A stretch of DNA of 64,000 bases from the NCBI GenBank assembly GCA_013400115.1, contig VXBP01004157.1:149169-213168 (forward strand), written 5' to 3'. Source of the DNA: Rhinopomastus cyanomelas. Its lineage: Eukaryota > Chordata > Aves > Bucerotiformes > Rhinopomastidae. A program made the translations under genes and the position numbers. This document shows positions 11,801 to 25,255 of the stretch, in pieces (the stretch's first letter is position 1; each line of letters starts with the position of its first letter). The notes under the pieces are model-generated. The model ran no database searches, was not told the origin of the DNA, and saw nothing but the letters and a program-made list of their open reading frames with translations.

Positions 11801-13224
11801 AACTGAGCTGCAGGAGGATATGACCCTTGGCATCTGTCATTGGAGCCACTGTATGCACCAGGCAAGAGGAGCGTTCTGCAGCGCTCATGCAGTCCCGGGT
11901 GGGTTAGAAGAGGGGTGGTTAGTACATTAAGAGAGGTTCTCCTCCCCCTCTACTCTGCCCTGCTGAGACCACATCTGGAATCTTGGGTCCAGTTCAGGAG
12001 TCCTCAGTTCCAGAACAACACAGAGCTGCTGCAGAGAGTCTAGCACAGAGCCACAAAGATGATGATGGGAGTCGAGCATCTCCCTAATGAGGCTGAGGGA
12101 GCTATTTCTCTTGAACTTGGAAGAAAAGACACTGAAGGATGACCCCATTAATATTGATCAATATTTCAGGAGGATGGAGCCAGGGGATGGCTGCCCAGGG
12201 GGGATTGTGGAGTCTCCTTGTCTGGAGACATTTCAAACCCACCTGGCCATGTTCCTGTGTGACTGAATGTAGGAGATCCTGCTGTGGCAGGGGGGATTGG
12301 ACTGGATGATCTTTTGAGGTCCCTTCTAATCCCTAACGTTCTGTGACTCTGTAGACAGCCTGTCTTGAAATATTAAAAACATGGGAGAATTCACATGGAT
12401 TTGGGGCACAGGGGACACAAACTCAGCTGTATGACAGAGTGCACAGCTATCACCTTTCCAACAGCACAACAGATCACCTATTTTTGTCCTGAACTCCTTG
12501 ACTTCTTACAGCAAATGCATCTTATTATGCAAACGGAGGCACAGACAGTCTGCCCAGTGGAACCACTCCTGCCAAACCTCACAGAAGTACTAGGTGATTC
12601 CTGAGGCCCCTTTCAAGCTCGTATTGTACTCTATGAACCCTGCTATGGTCTGCAGTGCTCACACAGTGCAGCTGGGTGGTTGTCACATCCCCTCAGTCAA
12701 ACTCATGACAAGGTAGAACATGCATCCGCCTCACTACTAGGAACCCAAGTAAATAAAAGACATAAAGCAGTAGAATTTCACCCACATACCTGTTGCCTCT
12801 TCATCAAAGCAAGCGAACGCATTCCTGATGACGTCTTCCGGATCAGTGCCGTTCAGCTTCTCCCCAAACATGGTGAGGAACATGGTGAAGTTGATGGGGC
12901 CTGGAGCCTCGTTCATCATGGCATCCAGGTACTCGTCCGTTGGGTTCTTCCCTGCAAAACCAAGGCATTCCTGTTTGTCTCAGTTCTCCAACAGAACAGC
13001 TCCTCAATTTGAATTAAACTGGCACAAGCTCGCGTGTTACCCAAGGAGGCCAGCATATCGTGCAGGTCCTCCTTGTCGATGAAGCCATCCCTGTTCTGGT
13101 CAATCATGTTGAAGGCCTCCTTGAACTCCTGGATCTGCGACTGATCAAACATGGCAAAGACATTGGACGTGGCACGCTGAGGGCGCTTCTTGGTGGTCTT
13201 TGTCTTGGCCTTTTTGCTGGACAT
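8696..13224 (-). CDS. MYL12B: Myosin regulatory light chain 12B (spliced: 13041-13224, 12790-12951, 8696-8868)
   Basis: Three coding exons join to 519 nt, 172 residues plus stop, the usual length for this family. The product is the 20-kDa regulatory light chain of non-muscle and smooth-muscle myosin II: it wraps the IQ motif of the heavy-chain neck and, when phosphorylated by MLCK, ROCK or ZIPK, activates the motor and filament assembly. Visible in the sequence: a basic N-terminus ([20 protein letters not shown]) with the phospho-acceptor pair at residues 19-20 (Thr18/Ser19 without Met), a canonical EF-hand loop at residues 42-53 ([12 protein letters not shown]), two degenerate EF-hands, and the C-terminus KHGAKDKDD. 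Lys5 matches human MYL12B, and the gene lies farther from MYOM1 than its twin, as in human. All junctions are GT-AG with matching phases. The B rather than A label rests on synteny and Lys5, because the two copies are almost identical. Confidence 0.93.
8883..10070. other. MYL12B intron 3, non-repeat part
   Basis: Intronic sequence without recognised exons or repeats; the short open frames here show no known domain. Confidence 0.5.
10073..10535 (-). mobile_element. CR1 fragment in MYL12B intron 3
   Basis: Reverse-complement CR1 3' half from ACAGAACATTAGGGATTGGA to CTGGACTCTCTCCAGCAGCT. Confidence 0.87.
10536..11264. other. MYL12B intron 3, non-repeat part
   Basis: No recognised exon or repeat. 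A 106-codon open frame (10502-10822, plus) begins in the CR1 tail and has no recognised similarity. Confidence 0.4.
11265..11510 (+). mobile_element. Two CR1 3'-end fragments
   Basis: 11265-11412 is an older CR1 tail (TTTAAGGCCAGGCTGGATGG, GGAACTGGATGATGGTTCCT); 11413-11510 is a younger tail ending TGATTCTATGGTTCTATGA. Confidence 0.75.
11511..11888 (-). other. Unexplained open frame of about 125 codons
   Basis: The minus-strand frame starting at 11888 stays open through non-repeat DNA before reading into the CR1 tail. The unique part includes DFIDWFMARNLGNSTAPRDE and a run of mixed, non-repetitive residues. I do not recognise it; a decayed LTR-retroelement fragment is one guess, chance another. 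It lies in intron 3 of MYL12B, on the same strand as the gene. Confidence 0.25.
11900..12358 (+). mobile_element. CR1 fragment in MYL12B intron 3
   Basis: Plus-strand CR1 (TCCTCCCCCTCTACTCTGCC to CCCTAACGTTCTGTGACTCTG), with an internal deletion near 12165-12190 between the Ser/Lys-rich block and the GGGGGGATTGTGGAGTCTCC block. Confidence 0.85.
12790..12951 (-). CDS. MYL12B: MYL12B exon 3 (residues 62-116)
   Basis: The exon is 162 nt, phase 1 at both ends, with acceptor TTTGCAG and donor GTATGT. It encodes the linker and the second EF-hand region, including the conserved NEAPGPINFTMFLTMFGEKL stretch. Confidence 0.94.
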
Positions 13225-13239
13225 GTTGATTTTTGGACT
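13041..13239 (-). CDS. MYL12B: MYL12B exon 2 (start codon, residues 1-62)
   Basis: The ATG is at 13222-13224, with about 15 nt of 5' UTR after a CTGTAG acceptor (13239 is the likely first exon base; AG at 13239-13238 is an alternative). The exon encodes the phosphorylation site and EF-hand 1 and ends in phase 1 at a GTAACA donor, after LASLG. Confidence 0.92.
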
Positions 13240-13582
13240 CTACAGAGAGAAGTACAGACAGTAGATACAGCAAGATCAAAGTCAGGGCTTAAAACTACAA
13301 CTGTACTAAGGTTAACACCGCTAACAACTTCCATTTCCCCTCATGAGAACATATTCTCTACTCAAGAAGGGAAAAAGAGAAGCAGAAAACACGGAATCTG
13401 AAGTAAAAAGTCACTAAAAAACCGTGTAAGTTAAACCTGAATTTCAGTCTGTGGGGTCTCTCTTGGTACAGGTCTCTGTCCCTTATTTAAATCACTCTAT
13501 AACTAGAAGAAAAACCATGCATGCCACACTCCTGTTTGTGCCAGCTGCTTCACTTAGTGCATTTAGTTTTACCTGTGATGTC

Positions 13583-14035
13583 ACTGAATCATCCAGGCTG
13601 GAAAAGCCCTCCGAGGCCATCGAGTCCAACCCTGACCCCAACTGTCCCAACCCATCCCCAAACCTGAGCTCCAGATCTCCCTGACTGTGAAACACGATGG
13701 CAGTTTAACCCCCTCCCTGCGCAGCCTGTTCCAAGGGCTGAGGATCCTTTCTTGGAAAAAGTTTCTCCTTAGTGCCAACCTCAATTTCCCCTGGGACAGC
13801 CTGAGGCTGTTTTCTCTGGTCGTGTCCCTTGTTCCTTGGGAGAAGAGACCAACCTCCACCTCTCTCCACCCTCCTGCCAGGCAGTTGCAGACAGCAAAAA
13901 GGTCTCCCCTCAGCCTCCTTCTCTCCAGCCTGACCAGCCCAAGCTCCCTCAGCCGCTCCCCAACCCTGTTGTCCTTCCCTCCAGCCCCTCAGTGTCCCTC
14001 CTGGAGAGAGCTGCCCAAAACCTAACCCAGCTGGG
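13583..14035 (-). mobile_element. CR1 fragment (older subfamily) in MYL12B intron 1
   Basis: Reverse-complement CR1 of the AATCATCCAGGCTGGAAAAG tail type, then GTTCCAAGGGCTGAGGATCC and CAGCCTCCTTCTCTCCAGCC. It abuts the CpG-rich promoter. Confidence 0.75.
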
Positions 14036-14084
14036 CTGAGCTGGGGTTCAGAGAACCTGGAGAAGGTTCCGAGAAGACCGACCC

Positions 14085-14430
14085 TTCGGCACCGCCTCAA
14101 CCATCGATGGCAGCCGAAGGTGCGTCCCAGCAGCACCCAGTCTGTCCCCACAGCCCTCCCCCGCCCCAGCGGCACCATTCCGGCCTCACCTCAGCGGTCG
14201 CTACTGAGGCCCGGCAGGAAACGAAGAGGCAGAAGGACCGGCCCCAGAACTGTAAGGAAGAGACAGCCGGGCCGGCCCAGCAGAGAGATCGGCCCAGCCT
14301 CTTCCCGGAGAAACCATCTCCCCGCCTAAGGAAGGGGCCGACGGCCGCTCCCCTTCGCTCCCCGTCGGGGTGGCGCGGCCCTAGCAGGGCTGAGAGGGGC
14401 TGTGGGGCCGGGGGCAGGTGTTAGGCTTGG
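14085..14430. promoter_or_regulatory. CpG-rich MYL12B promoter region
   Basis: A compact GC- and CpG-dense stretch with repeated CCGGCC, CCCCGTCGGGG and GGGGCCG motifs, unlike the surrounding DNA. I see no TATA box. This fits a housekeeping-type CpG-island promoter driving MYL12B leftwards. Confidence 0.6.
14190..14300 (-). other. MYL12B: MYL12B predicted non-coding exon 1
   Basis: A strong minus-strand donor (CTGAG|GTGAGG) lies at 14190/14189 inside CpG-rich DNA, in phase-free 5' UTR about 950 nt upstream of coding exon 2. The donor edge is supported by sequence; the transcription start (right edge) is a guess. Confidence 0.5.
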
Positions 14431-14669
14431 GGTGGTAACTGTGGTTGCTGAGGGGTTGCTTCTGCCAAGAGAGCCTAGGGTTTCCTTATTTTAGGGGTCA
14501 CGCTGAACAGGGAGGTTCGGGCTGTGCTGCTCAAGCCTCACCCGGGCCCCAGCACATAGCGGGAGGGAGGCTGCTTCGTCACTGTGGCTCTGGAATAGCG
14601 AGGGTAAGGAGTCACCCCCTGTGTCACTGTTCTCATCTGGGGGGACCTACAGCCCGCGCCCAGGCTTCG

Positions 14670-14803
14670 CAGGGGGATCTCCTTGCTCTGGAGAGATCCC
14701 AAACCCACATGGACATGTTCCTGTGGGATCTGCTTAGGGGATGCTGCTGTGTGAGGTGGTTTTCAGAGGTCTCTTCCAGTCCCCACCAGTTTGTAATTCT
14801 AGG
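14670..14803 (+). mobile_element. CR1 3'-end fragment
   Basis: Short plus-strand tail: CTGGAGAGATCCCAAACCCA, ATGGACATGTTCCTGTGGGA, TGTAATTCTAGG. Confidence 0.65.
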
Positions 14804-15010
14804 ATCTTTTTCACTTAAGAGATCAGAAAAAGTCTGCCTTGCATCTCTGAGGCTGCTAAAGGAGCCCTTAATGGGACTGAACACCTCACACTGCTTCCCA
14901 GACCCTTGGAGGACTTAGTCCTGTTCATGTTTTCTACATTAAAATAGTGCAGGGTGTAACCCTGACTTCGTCTTCATTCACTGACGTAGGGTTTCAAAGA
15001 ATTGTAGAAC

Positions 15011-15095
15011 TCCAGGCTGGAACTCCTGAGCCACAAAGTCCCAGGTTGGAACCTATGAGCCATGGAGTCCCAGATTAGAACCTGAGCATGGGGTC
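15011..15095. repeat. Imperfect ~29-bp tandem repeat, three units
   Basis: Units at 15011-15038, 15039-15067 and 15068-15095 share a TCCCAGGTTGGAACCTATGAGC-like core with substitutions. It lies between the MYL12B promoter and the MYL12A 3' end. Confidence 0.55.
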
Positions 15096-15447
15096 TGCAA
15101 TGACTTGAGCCCAGCACCCAGATGCCTCTGTGTCTCAGATACTTCTGAGCAGTGTTCATTCACCTGTTGCTCATTGAAGCATCATGTAAATCACGTGGGT
15201 TTCATCAAAAATTCGTGAAGACGGTGATTTCTGTGTAGCTGCTGCTCAGAGCTGTGGGGAATTTTCTCAATGCTGTGGTAAGCTACCCCTTAGAGAGCCG
15301 TCTACAGATCTGGGGTTGCCTGGTTCCTTAACACTGGCCCTGAGTTACCATCATTTTCCTGAAAGAGGAGGTTATTTAAAATGGCAGAACAATGAGGTAA
15401 AGAAGATCAGATAGGATTGTGGGCACGCTGGTGATGCCAGTGGCAGA

Positions 15448-16059
15448 TTAACTGCTGGTATCCAAAATGTTTCTGACGCTGCTTCCATCGTTACTCACCC
15501 ATGGTCCGAATGCCTTCGGTGTGCAAACATGCCCAGCTACGGAGGAGCGGCACTCTGGACAGGAAAAGGCCAAGGCAGACCTGTGGTGACAAGATTTCAG
15601 CAATTCCTCCAGCTTTTGGAGCAGGCATGCTGGGCAGGACACAGAGGTGCTGGAACTGAGGTGCTGTGCTATGCTGGGGCAGTTCTGTTTGGCTTCCCAA
15701 CACCTAATGGTGATCCTGGAACCTGCATTTCTAAGGATAGTCCTGAGGTCAGTTGCAACAGGGATCCTTAATCCAGTGTGCATGCACCACCCCTTTGACA
15801 TCATGAGCTGCTGAGCTTGTAGATGTAGCTCAATCCACTGTGAAATGCTTCGGTCATCTGCTGCCTGGGTGTGAAAGTCTGGGGTTATCGGCTTAAGTGC
15901 AGCATAAAGAGCAGAAGCAAATGGTTCAAACGGTGCTCCTTGCCCACTCCACAAACAGATGACCAGGCAAATGTGCTGGCAGCACAAGCTGATTGGAGGT
16001 TGCTCACACAGCTGCAGAGCCTCTGGCTCCAGTTCCCCCCAACTGTGCAACAGGGCCAC
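15448..16059 (-). other. Unexplained 203-codon open frame
   Basis: The longest frame here outside known exons. It runs through apparently non-CR1 DNA between the two MYL12 genes, on their strand. Residues are mixed rather than low-complexity. The C-terminal third holds paired cysteines (CPAC, then CHH, then CPEC), loosely like a zinc-binding arrangement, with a downstream VC. No family recognised. A TATA-like ATATAAGAG lies upstream at 16354-16362 (minus). It could be a novel small gene, a retroelement or retrogene remnant, or chance; a frame this long is borderline by chance in 64 kb. Confidence 0.3.
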
Positions 16060-16353
16060 TGGGTCACCTAAAACCCATTGGTGCCCAGGGCATTGCTCAT
16101 TCCTGTCCGCAGGAGAGTGCTCAGAAGAGCTTTCTCATTATCAGCTGAGTCCAGCGTAGAGCTTGGAGATAAAACCCAGAAGAGAAGCAATGGTTTTAAG
16201 GTACAGAACACAAAATGTAAGTCATCAGAATCCAGAGCTGTTTCCGTGACCCCAGCTATTTTTATTTTTAGAAGTGGATTACGGGTGACATCCCTATAGC
16301 CCTCAGCAGGCAGCCGCAGCTGTCTGGACATTCCTCACGGCACAGCACGCCCG

Positions 16354-16362
16354 CTGCTCTTA
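16354..16362 (-). promoter_or_regulatory. TATA-like element upstream of the unexplained frame
   Basis: On the minus strand ACCATATAAGAGCAGCGGGC places a good TATA box in GC-rich surroundings, about 300 bp before the ATG of the 203-codon frame. No other promoter element is identified. Confidence 0.3.
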
Positions 16363-16369
16363 TATGGTC

Positions 16370-16825
16370 TCCTAGCTGGGGCTGCAGGTCTCACAGCCTT
16401 CCCCTTGTGAGATAACTACTCTCTTAAGCGACAATAGTCACAGGGCAAACCTGAGCTGGGAAGGTCACCATCAGTCATACCTCATCTCTCTGAGCACTGT
16501 GTCTGCCCAGACCACACAGGACAGGAAACAGACCCTCCTCATCACAAATTCTGTCTCAGCTTCTCAGAGTGCTGTAGCTGATGTAAAACTATGCCCTGGG
16601 GTCTTCTGAGCCATGTTTAGAAGCTCAGGGCATGGTTTCTGCATTAAAAGTCATCACTCGAACTGATAAAACTTGCAGGTAGGATAAATTCCTGCAGCAG
16701 CCACAACACACTGGACAAAACACCATGAAAATAAGTTGATCTGCAAGTAAAGCACAGTTAGCTCGCACACTCACAGGTGTAAACAGGCGACACAAGTGCT
16801 GCTCATCACAGCAGAGCTGGGGGTG
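16370..16825. other. Intergenic stretch, nothing recognised
   Basis: Between the TATA-like site and the MYL12A polyadenylation signals I see no repeat or gene. Confidence 0.45.
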
Positions 16826-17139
16826 TTCTAGCTAGAGAGCAATCTTTATTCAAAATGCCATTTATTACAAAAATGTAAAAATCTAGCTACATCAGAAACA
16901 CTGAGATTGTTTTCCCAGACTGTCAGGTCCAGGGATCTTTGTCCCCAACACCTTTTCCTCATGTTTTCCCTGCTTCCAGTCTGATTACAGAGGTGCAAAT
17001 ATGCCTGAACGGCCTGGAAGAGATAAATACAGTGAGAAAGGCAAGAGTCATAAAGCTAAATGCATGCAGCAGTTCTATCAGGAAGAAACCCTCAAAAGTA
17101 AAGAGAGGTGTGAAGCAGAGACAATCCACAGGGGCTCCC

Positions 17140-20765
<3,626 letters not shown>

Positions 20766-20769
20766 GGTG

Positions 20770-21360
20770 GGCAGTCAGCAGTGGTGTCCCCAGGGCTCAC
20801 TACTGGGACTTGTTCTCTCTGACATCTTTATCAATCATCAAGAACACCCTCAGGCAGTTTCCAGATGACTTGGTGGGAGTATGGATCTGCTGGAGGGTTG
20901 GGGGGGCTCTACAAAGGGAGATCTGGACAGGATGGAGCAACAGAACAAGGCAAACCGGCTGAGGATCACCAATGCCAAGTGCTGGGTCCTGTATTTAGGT
21001 CACCCCAACCCCCTGCAGTGGTTCGGGCTTGGGGGAAAGGGCTAGAAAGCTGCTTGGCAGAAAAGGACCCGGAGGGGCTGGTCACAAGCAGCCAGAAATG
21101 GGCCAGTGTGTGCCCTGGTAGCCAAAAACACCAGCAACATCCTGGCTGGTGTCAGCACTGGCGTAGTCAGCAGAACCAGGGCACAGGTGAGGCCACACCT
21201 CAAATCCCGGTCAGTTCTGGGCCACTCACTCACTGCCAGAAGGACAGTGAGGTGCTAGAGCGTGTCCAGAGAAGGGAATGGAGCTGAAGAAGGATCTGGA
21301 GCACCAGTGCTGTGAGGAGCAGCTAGGGGATAACCCCAGTTGGCCAAAGAAGCTGCTTTA
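20770..21360 (+). mobile_element. Diverged CR1 fragment in MYL12A intron 1
   Basis: Degraded RT frame: AGTGGTGTCCCCAGGGCTCA (the Gly-Val-Pro block), ACATCTTTATCAATCATCA (the FIND block), GGATCACCAATGCCAAGTGC and CCGGAGGGGCTGGTCACAAG. Numerous frame breaks. Confidence 0.75.
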
Positions 21361-21399
21361 TGGTGAGAAGTTCCACATGTTTACATGTAGCACTGCCTG

Positions 21400-22040
21400 T
21401 GTGAAACAACAGGAACTGACCTCATCTGACCCAAGCACTGGACTCATTCCTTTCAGAGGAAATAGGATTTATTACGACAAATCAGCCACGTCATTTATTT
21501 AAACAATAAAAAATCAAACATTCACACTTCTGTAATCAAAATAAAGTACCGGGGTGGAGTGGAAATAGTTTGCAGTAGAAAGCAGGAGTCTCGACACAGG
21601 TTCATTCTGGTTTTTAACACCAAGATACACTGAATGCCCCACATTTTGCTTTGGAACCTGTTACAGAAACTTCCTCAGTAAGATGCTGCCTCTAAGAGTA
21701 AGATGCTACCTCATGAGACACTTCCACACCAGTAACGTTCATTTCAGAGGATTTTCCCATACTTAATAATGAATAAACTGCACCCAGTGTTGCAGAGGCA
21801 GCACTAGCACCGAGCCATGCCGTACACCGCTTGCCACAGCAATGGGGTCAGCCACAGAGGCACAGAAAATCACCCCGTGCTCCTCCCCTCCAGGAGAGGG
21901 ATCAATCCCAAGAGACTAACCTGAGCAACTAAAAAGAGATTGAACCACAAGATGTGAAACTTTGCAACCCATGGACAGTGCTGCACGTTTGATCTGTCCA
22001 GAGGCAGTGACCAGAAGGTAGGTTTTGGAGAATGTCCTCA
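21400..22040. other. MYL12A intron 1, AT-richer stretch
   Basis: Contains TTTATT near 21468 and 21494 (AATAAA on the minus strand) and a 20-bp imperfect duplication (AAGATGCTGCCTCTAAGAGT and its near copy, 21681-21719). It looks a little like a 3' UTR on the minus strand but has no linked coding exon. Confidence 0.3.
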
Positions 22041-22045
22041 TGTTT

Positions 22046-22165
22046 CACAGAATCACAGAACATTAGGGACTGGAAGGGACCTAGAAAGATCATCCAGTCC
22101 ACTCCTCGCCATAGCAGGATCCCCTAGATTCATAGGATAAATTATAACACCTTGTGGGTTTATAA
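22046..22165 (-). mobile_element. CR1 3'-end fragment
   Basis: Tail CACAGAACATTAGGGACTGG to CAGGATCCCCTAGATTCATA. Confidence 0.8.
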
Positions 22166-22239
22166 TGGTGGGAGCGTTTGTTACTCAAAACAAAATCCTC
22201 TGCACAGAACTCAGAAAGAAGTCTCTATGTAACTTCACA

Positions 22240-22450
22240 AATAATAGAAAGGTTTAGGTTGGGAGGGAACTCAAAAGTTCTCCTGCCACTCTCCTGCCAT
22301 TAGCAACTACACCTCTCACCAAACCAGCGTGCCCAGAGCCCCATCCAACCAGGCCTTGGACAGCGCCAGGGACGATGGAGCAGCAACCATTTCTGTATTC
22401 TAGCACTGACAACTGTTTGGGAACTTTACTAAACCTAGATATAACAGTCA
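22240..22450 (-). mobile_element. Diverged CR1 3'-end fragment
   Basis: Older subfamily tail (GGTTTAGGTTGGGAGGGAAC, CCCCATCCAACCAGGCCTTG). Confidence 0.6.
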
Positions 22451-22744
22451 CCTTCTCTTAAACCATCAGTTCCGCAGATCTCAGCCTCACGTCCCATCTG
22501 GCCGGCTGCAGCTGCTATGGAAGCCTGGGTGGTGCAGGAGGCAGTAACAGCGCTGGGGCTGTGGCCAACCTCCAGGACAGCCGATAAACCCCATAGCCAT
22601 AAACTGTCCTAAACCCTCCTAACATAGGTCGAATCTGGCCCAGACAGGTTCTTGTGACCGAGCAGAGACTGGCAGAAAGCCGAAACCGCCGTGAGCCATC
22701 CGCAGCGGCTCCGTTACAGCCACAAGGAGCGTAGGGGCCAAAGG

Positions 22745-22990
22745 AAATGGCTTCAGGTTGCCCCAGGGGAAACTGAGGTTGGCTGAGGAGAAACTTCTTC
22801 CGGGAAAGGGTCCTCAGCCCTTCGAACAGGCTGCCCAGGGAGGGGGTTGAACGGGCATCCCTGGCCGTGTTTCACAGTCGGGGAGATCTGGAGCTCAGGA
22901 ACAGGGTTTGGGGGTGGGTTGGGACAGTTGGGGTCAGGGTTGGACTCGACAGACTTGGAGGGCTTTTCCAGCCTGGATGATTCAATGACA
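22745..22990 (+). mobile_element. CR1 fragment (older subfamily) near MYL12A promoter
   Basis: Plus-strand CR1 of the same type as 13583-14035: GAGAAACTTCTTCCGGGAAA, GGGGAGATCTGGAGCTCAGG, ending AGCCTGGATGATTCAATGAC. Orientation relative to its host gene is opposite to the MYL12B copy. Confidence 0.75.
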
Positions 22991-23029
22991 ATCACAACCG
23001 CGATGGAGCCCCACAGCCCCTCCCGGACA

Positions 23030-23540
23030 TGGGTCGCTCTGAGAGCGGCAGGAAACGTCCGGGAAGGATCGATCACCCCGCCGCGAGTCCCCCTGGCCCG
23101 TTCCCCCTCACCTGGTCCCGAGGCAGGGGCTGCAGGTCCGGTCGCGGCTGTAGCTCTGGGGCTGTGGTGGCGGTTCCGGGGCAGGAAGGAAGGGAGGGGG
23201 GTAGAGAGGAAGGGAGGGACCATCCACTCACAGAGACGGGGGATAACATGGGAGGGCTCGGGCTGAGACACTGGCGGCACCGACCGAGCGGGACTGTGCG
23301 AGGGGTCCCGTGCTGTCGGAGAGCAGGAGGAGCAAGAAGAGCAGCAGCAAGACGAGGGTCAGGGCCGGGCAGAGCCGGTCTCGGATCCCCCCATGGTCGA
23401 GCGTGGCGCAGCCCGGTGCCGTCACCGCATTCCTGCCCTTGTAAGGAAACGGCGGCGTCCCCGAAACCGCCTTTCCTGGCGCGAAACCGCCCGGCCCTGA
23501 GAGCCCACGTACGGTGACACAGACCGAGGCGGGATCCCCA
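23030..23540. promoter_or_regulatory. CpG-rich MYL12A promoter region
   Basis: GC- and CpG-dense tract (for example GGTCGCGGCTG, CCCGAAACCGCC, GGCGCGAAACCGCC) surrounded by CR1 fragments on both sides. No TATA box seen. This is the probable MYL12A promoter, about 4.1 kb from the predicted divergent MYOM1 start. Confidence 0.6.
23112..23400 (-). other. MYL12A: MYL12A predicted non-coding exon 1
   Basis: A strong minus-strand donor (GACCAG|GTGAGG) sits at 23112/23111 within CpG-rich sequence, 3.7 kb upstream of coding exon 2. The right edge (transcription start) is not determined. Confidence 0.45.
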
Positions 23541-23594
23541 GGGATCATCCCCCAGGATGCGGCTCCAGCAGGTAGCCCGGGGTGGCTCCAGGCG

Positions 23595-23885
23595 GGTCCT
23601 CGATCTCTCCAGACTCCACAACTCCTCTAGACATCACAGTCCCCCTGTCCTGTCGCTGGACACCACTGAGCAGAGTCAGGCCCCTTCCTCCTGCCCCCAA
23701 CTCTTTAGCCATTGCTCAGCATCGATCGCATCCCTCTCAGCTGCTCTGCTGCAGCTGAACAGCCCCAGGGCTCTCCCTCGGCCTCTCCTAAGCACAGAGA
23801 CGCCCCAGCCCCATCATGGTCTGCACTGGACCCTCTCCAGTAGCTCCTTGTCTCTCCCAGAGAGCCTCAGCTTTTCACATTTCCA
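23595..23885 (-). mobile_element. Diverged CR1-like fragment
   Basis: Reverse-complement CR1 body of another subfamily (CAGCATCGATCGCATCCCTC, GCTGAACAGCCCCAGGGCTC, CTGCACTGGACCCTCTCCAG). Confidence 0.6.
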
Positions 23886-23901
23886 GACAGAAAAATAAAT
23901 C

Positions 23902-24275
23902 ACACAAAATCACAGAACATTAGGGATTGGAAAGGACCTCGAAAGATCATCCAATCCTATTTCCCTGCCACAGTAGGATGCCCTAGATCCAGTTGCACAG
24001 GAACATGGCCAGGCAGGTTTGAAACATCTCCAGAGAAGGAGACTCCACAACCCCCCTGGGCAGCCCCTTTCAGGGCTCTGTCACCCTTACTGGGAAGAAG
24101 TTCCTTCTCACACTGATGTGGAACTTCCTTTGTTCCAGCTCATACCCACTGTCCCTTGTCCCATCATTGGGTGCCCCTGAGTAGAGTCTTGCTCCATTCT
24201 CCTGACACCCACCTTTCACATATTGATCAACATTAATGATGTCACTCCTCATCCTCAAACCTCAAGGCCTCTGTG
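23902..24275 (-). mobile_element. CR1 fragment
   Basis: Reverse-complement copy from AATCACAGAACATTAGGGAT to TTGATCAACATTAATGATGT and the following CTCATCCTCAAACCTCAAG. Confidence 0.87.
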
Positions 24276-24798
24276 AGATGACAAAAAGCAGAGCTCTGTC
24301 TGTTTCGGAGGGGAGAAACTTAGAATTAATACAATATGTATGAATCAATTAGATGTGTAAATAAGGAACCCTATAAACTATCCCAATCTGTTCTAACTGG
24401 TGCTCACAAGGTGTCCCACATCCTTGCTGGGTCAAATGCTGCATTGTAATTTAAATATTCCACTGCTACACAAAGCTCCTGTGTCTGGAGTGTCCGGGTA
24501 CCAGTAGCTGACAAGTTTAATATTTAACAGCATGAGTAGTATTCGGAGTGTTGACTCCAACTGACATCACATCGCCAACCCTGAGTTTATCTCAGTGCCC
24601 TTTCACAAAGTTTTATGTTTCTGAATCATTTCTTAATGGGATGAGGTGGCAACCTTTTATTTTGAGGAGCAGGGAGAAATACAGAGACTCAGCTGATTTC
24701 AGGCTCCGTTAAGAAATGCAGAGGGTGGCACTGATTCACTGAGAGCAGTCGTGATCCAGGAAGGAAATAATTAACCCCGTATAAAAACATAGCACTCG
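24276..24798. other. Intergenic, AT-richer, nothing recognised
   Basis: No gene or repeat family identified between the two CR1 copies. Confidence 0.4.
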
Positions 24799-25255
24799 AT
24801 TCATAGAATCACAGAATGTTCTAGGCTGGAAGGGACTTCTAGAGGTCATCTACTCCAACCTCCCTGCACAGGGACAACTCTACCTAGGTCAGGCTACTCA
24901 GAGCCTCATCAAGCCTGACCTTAAGTGACTCCAGGGATGGGGACCCCACCACCTCCCCAGGCAGCCCATTCCTGCCATCAAGCACCCTCACATTGAAGAA
25001 TTTTATTCTAACATCCAGCCTAAATCTCTCCTTTCCCAGCTTGAACCCACTGTTCCTTGTCCTATCTGTACAAACCCTCTTGAAAAGATCTTCCCCTGCC
25101 TTCATTTGGGTCCCCCTCAGATACCAGAAGGTCAAAAGAAGGTTCCCTCAGAGTCTTCTTTTCTCCAGGCTGAACAGCTCCAACTCTCTCATCCTGTCCT
25201 CATATGAGAGATGCTCCATTCTCTTGATTATTTTAGTGGCCCTATGATTCACTTA
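24799..25255 (-). mobile_element. CR1 fragment (different subfamily)
   Basis: Reverse-complement copy with ATAGAATCACAGAATGTTCT, GGTCATCTACTCCAACCTCC, AGAATTTTATTCTAACATCC and CTGAACAGCTCCAACTCTCT. Confidence 0.82.
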
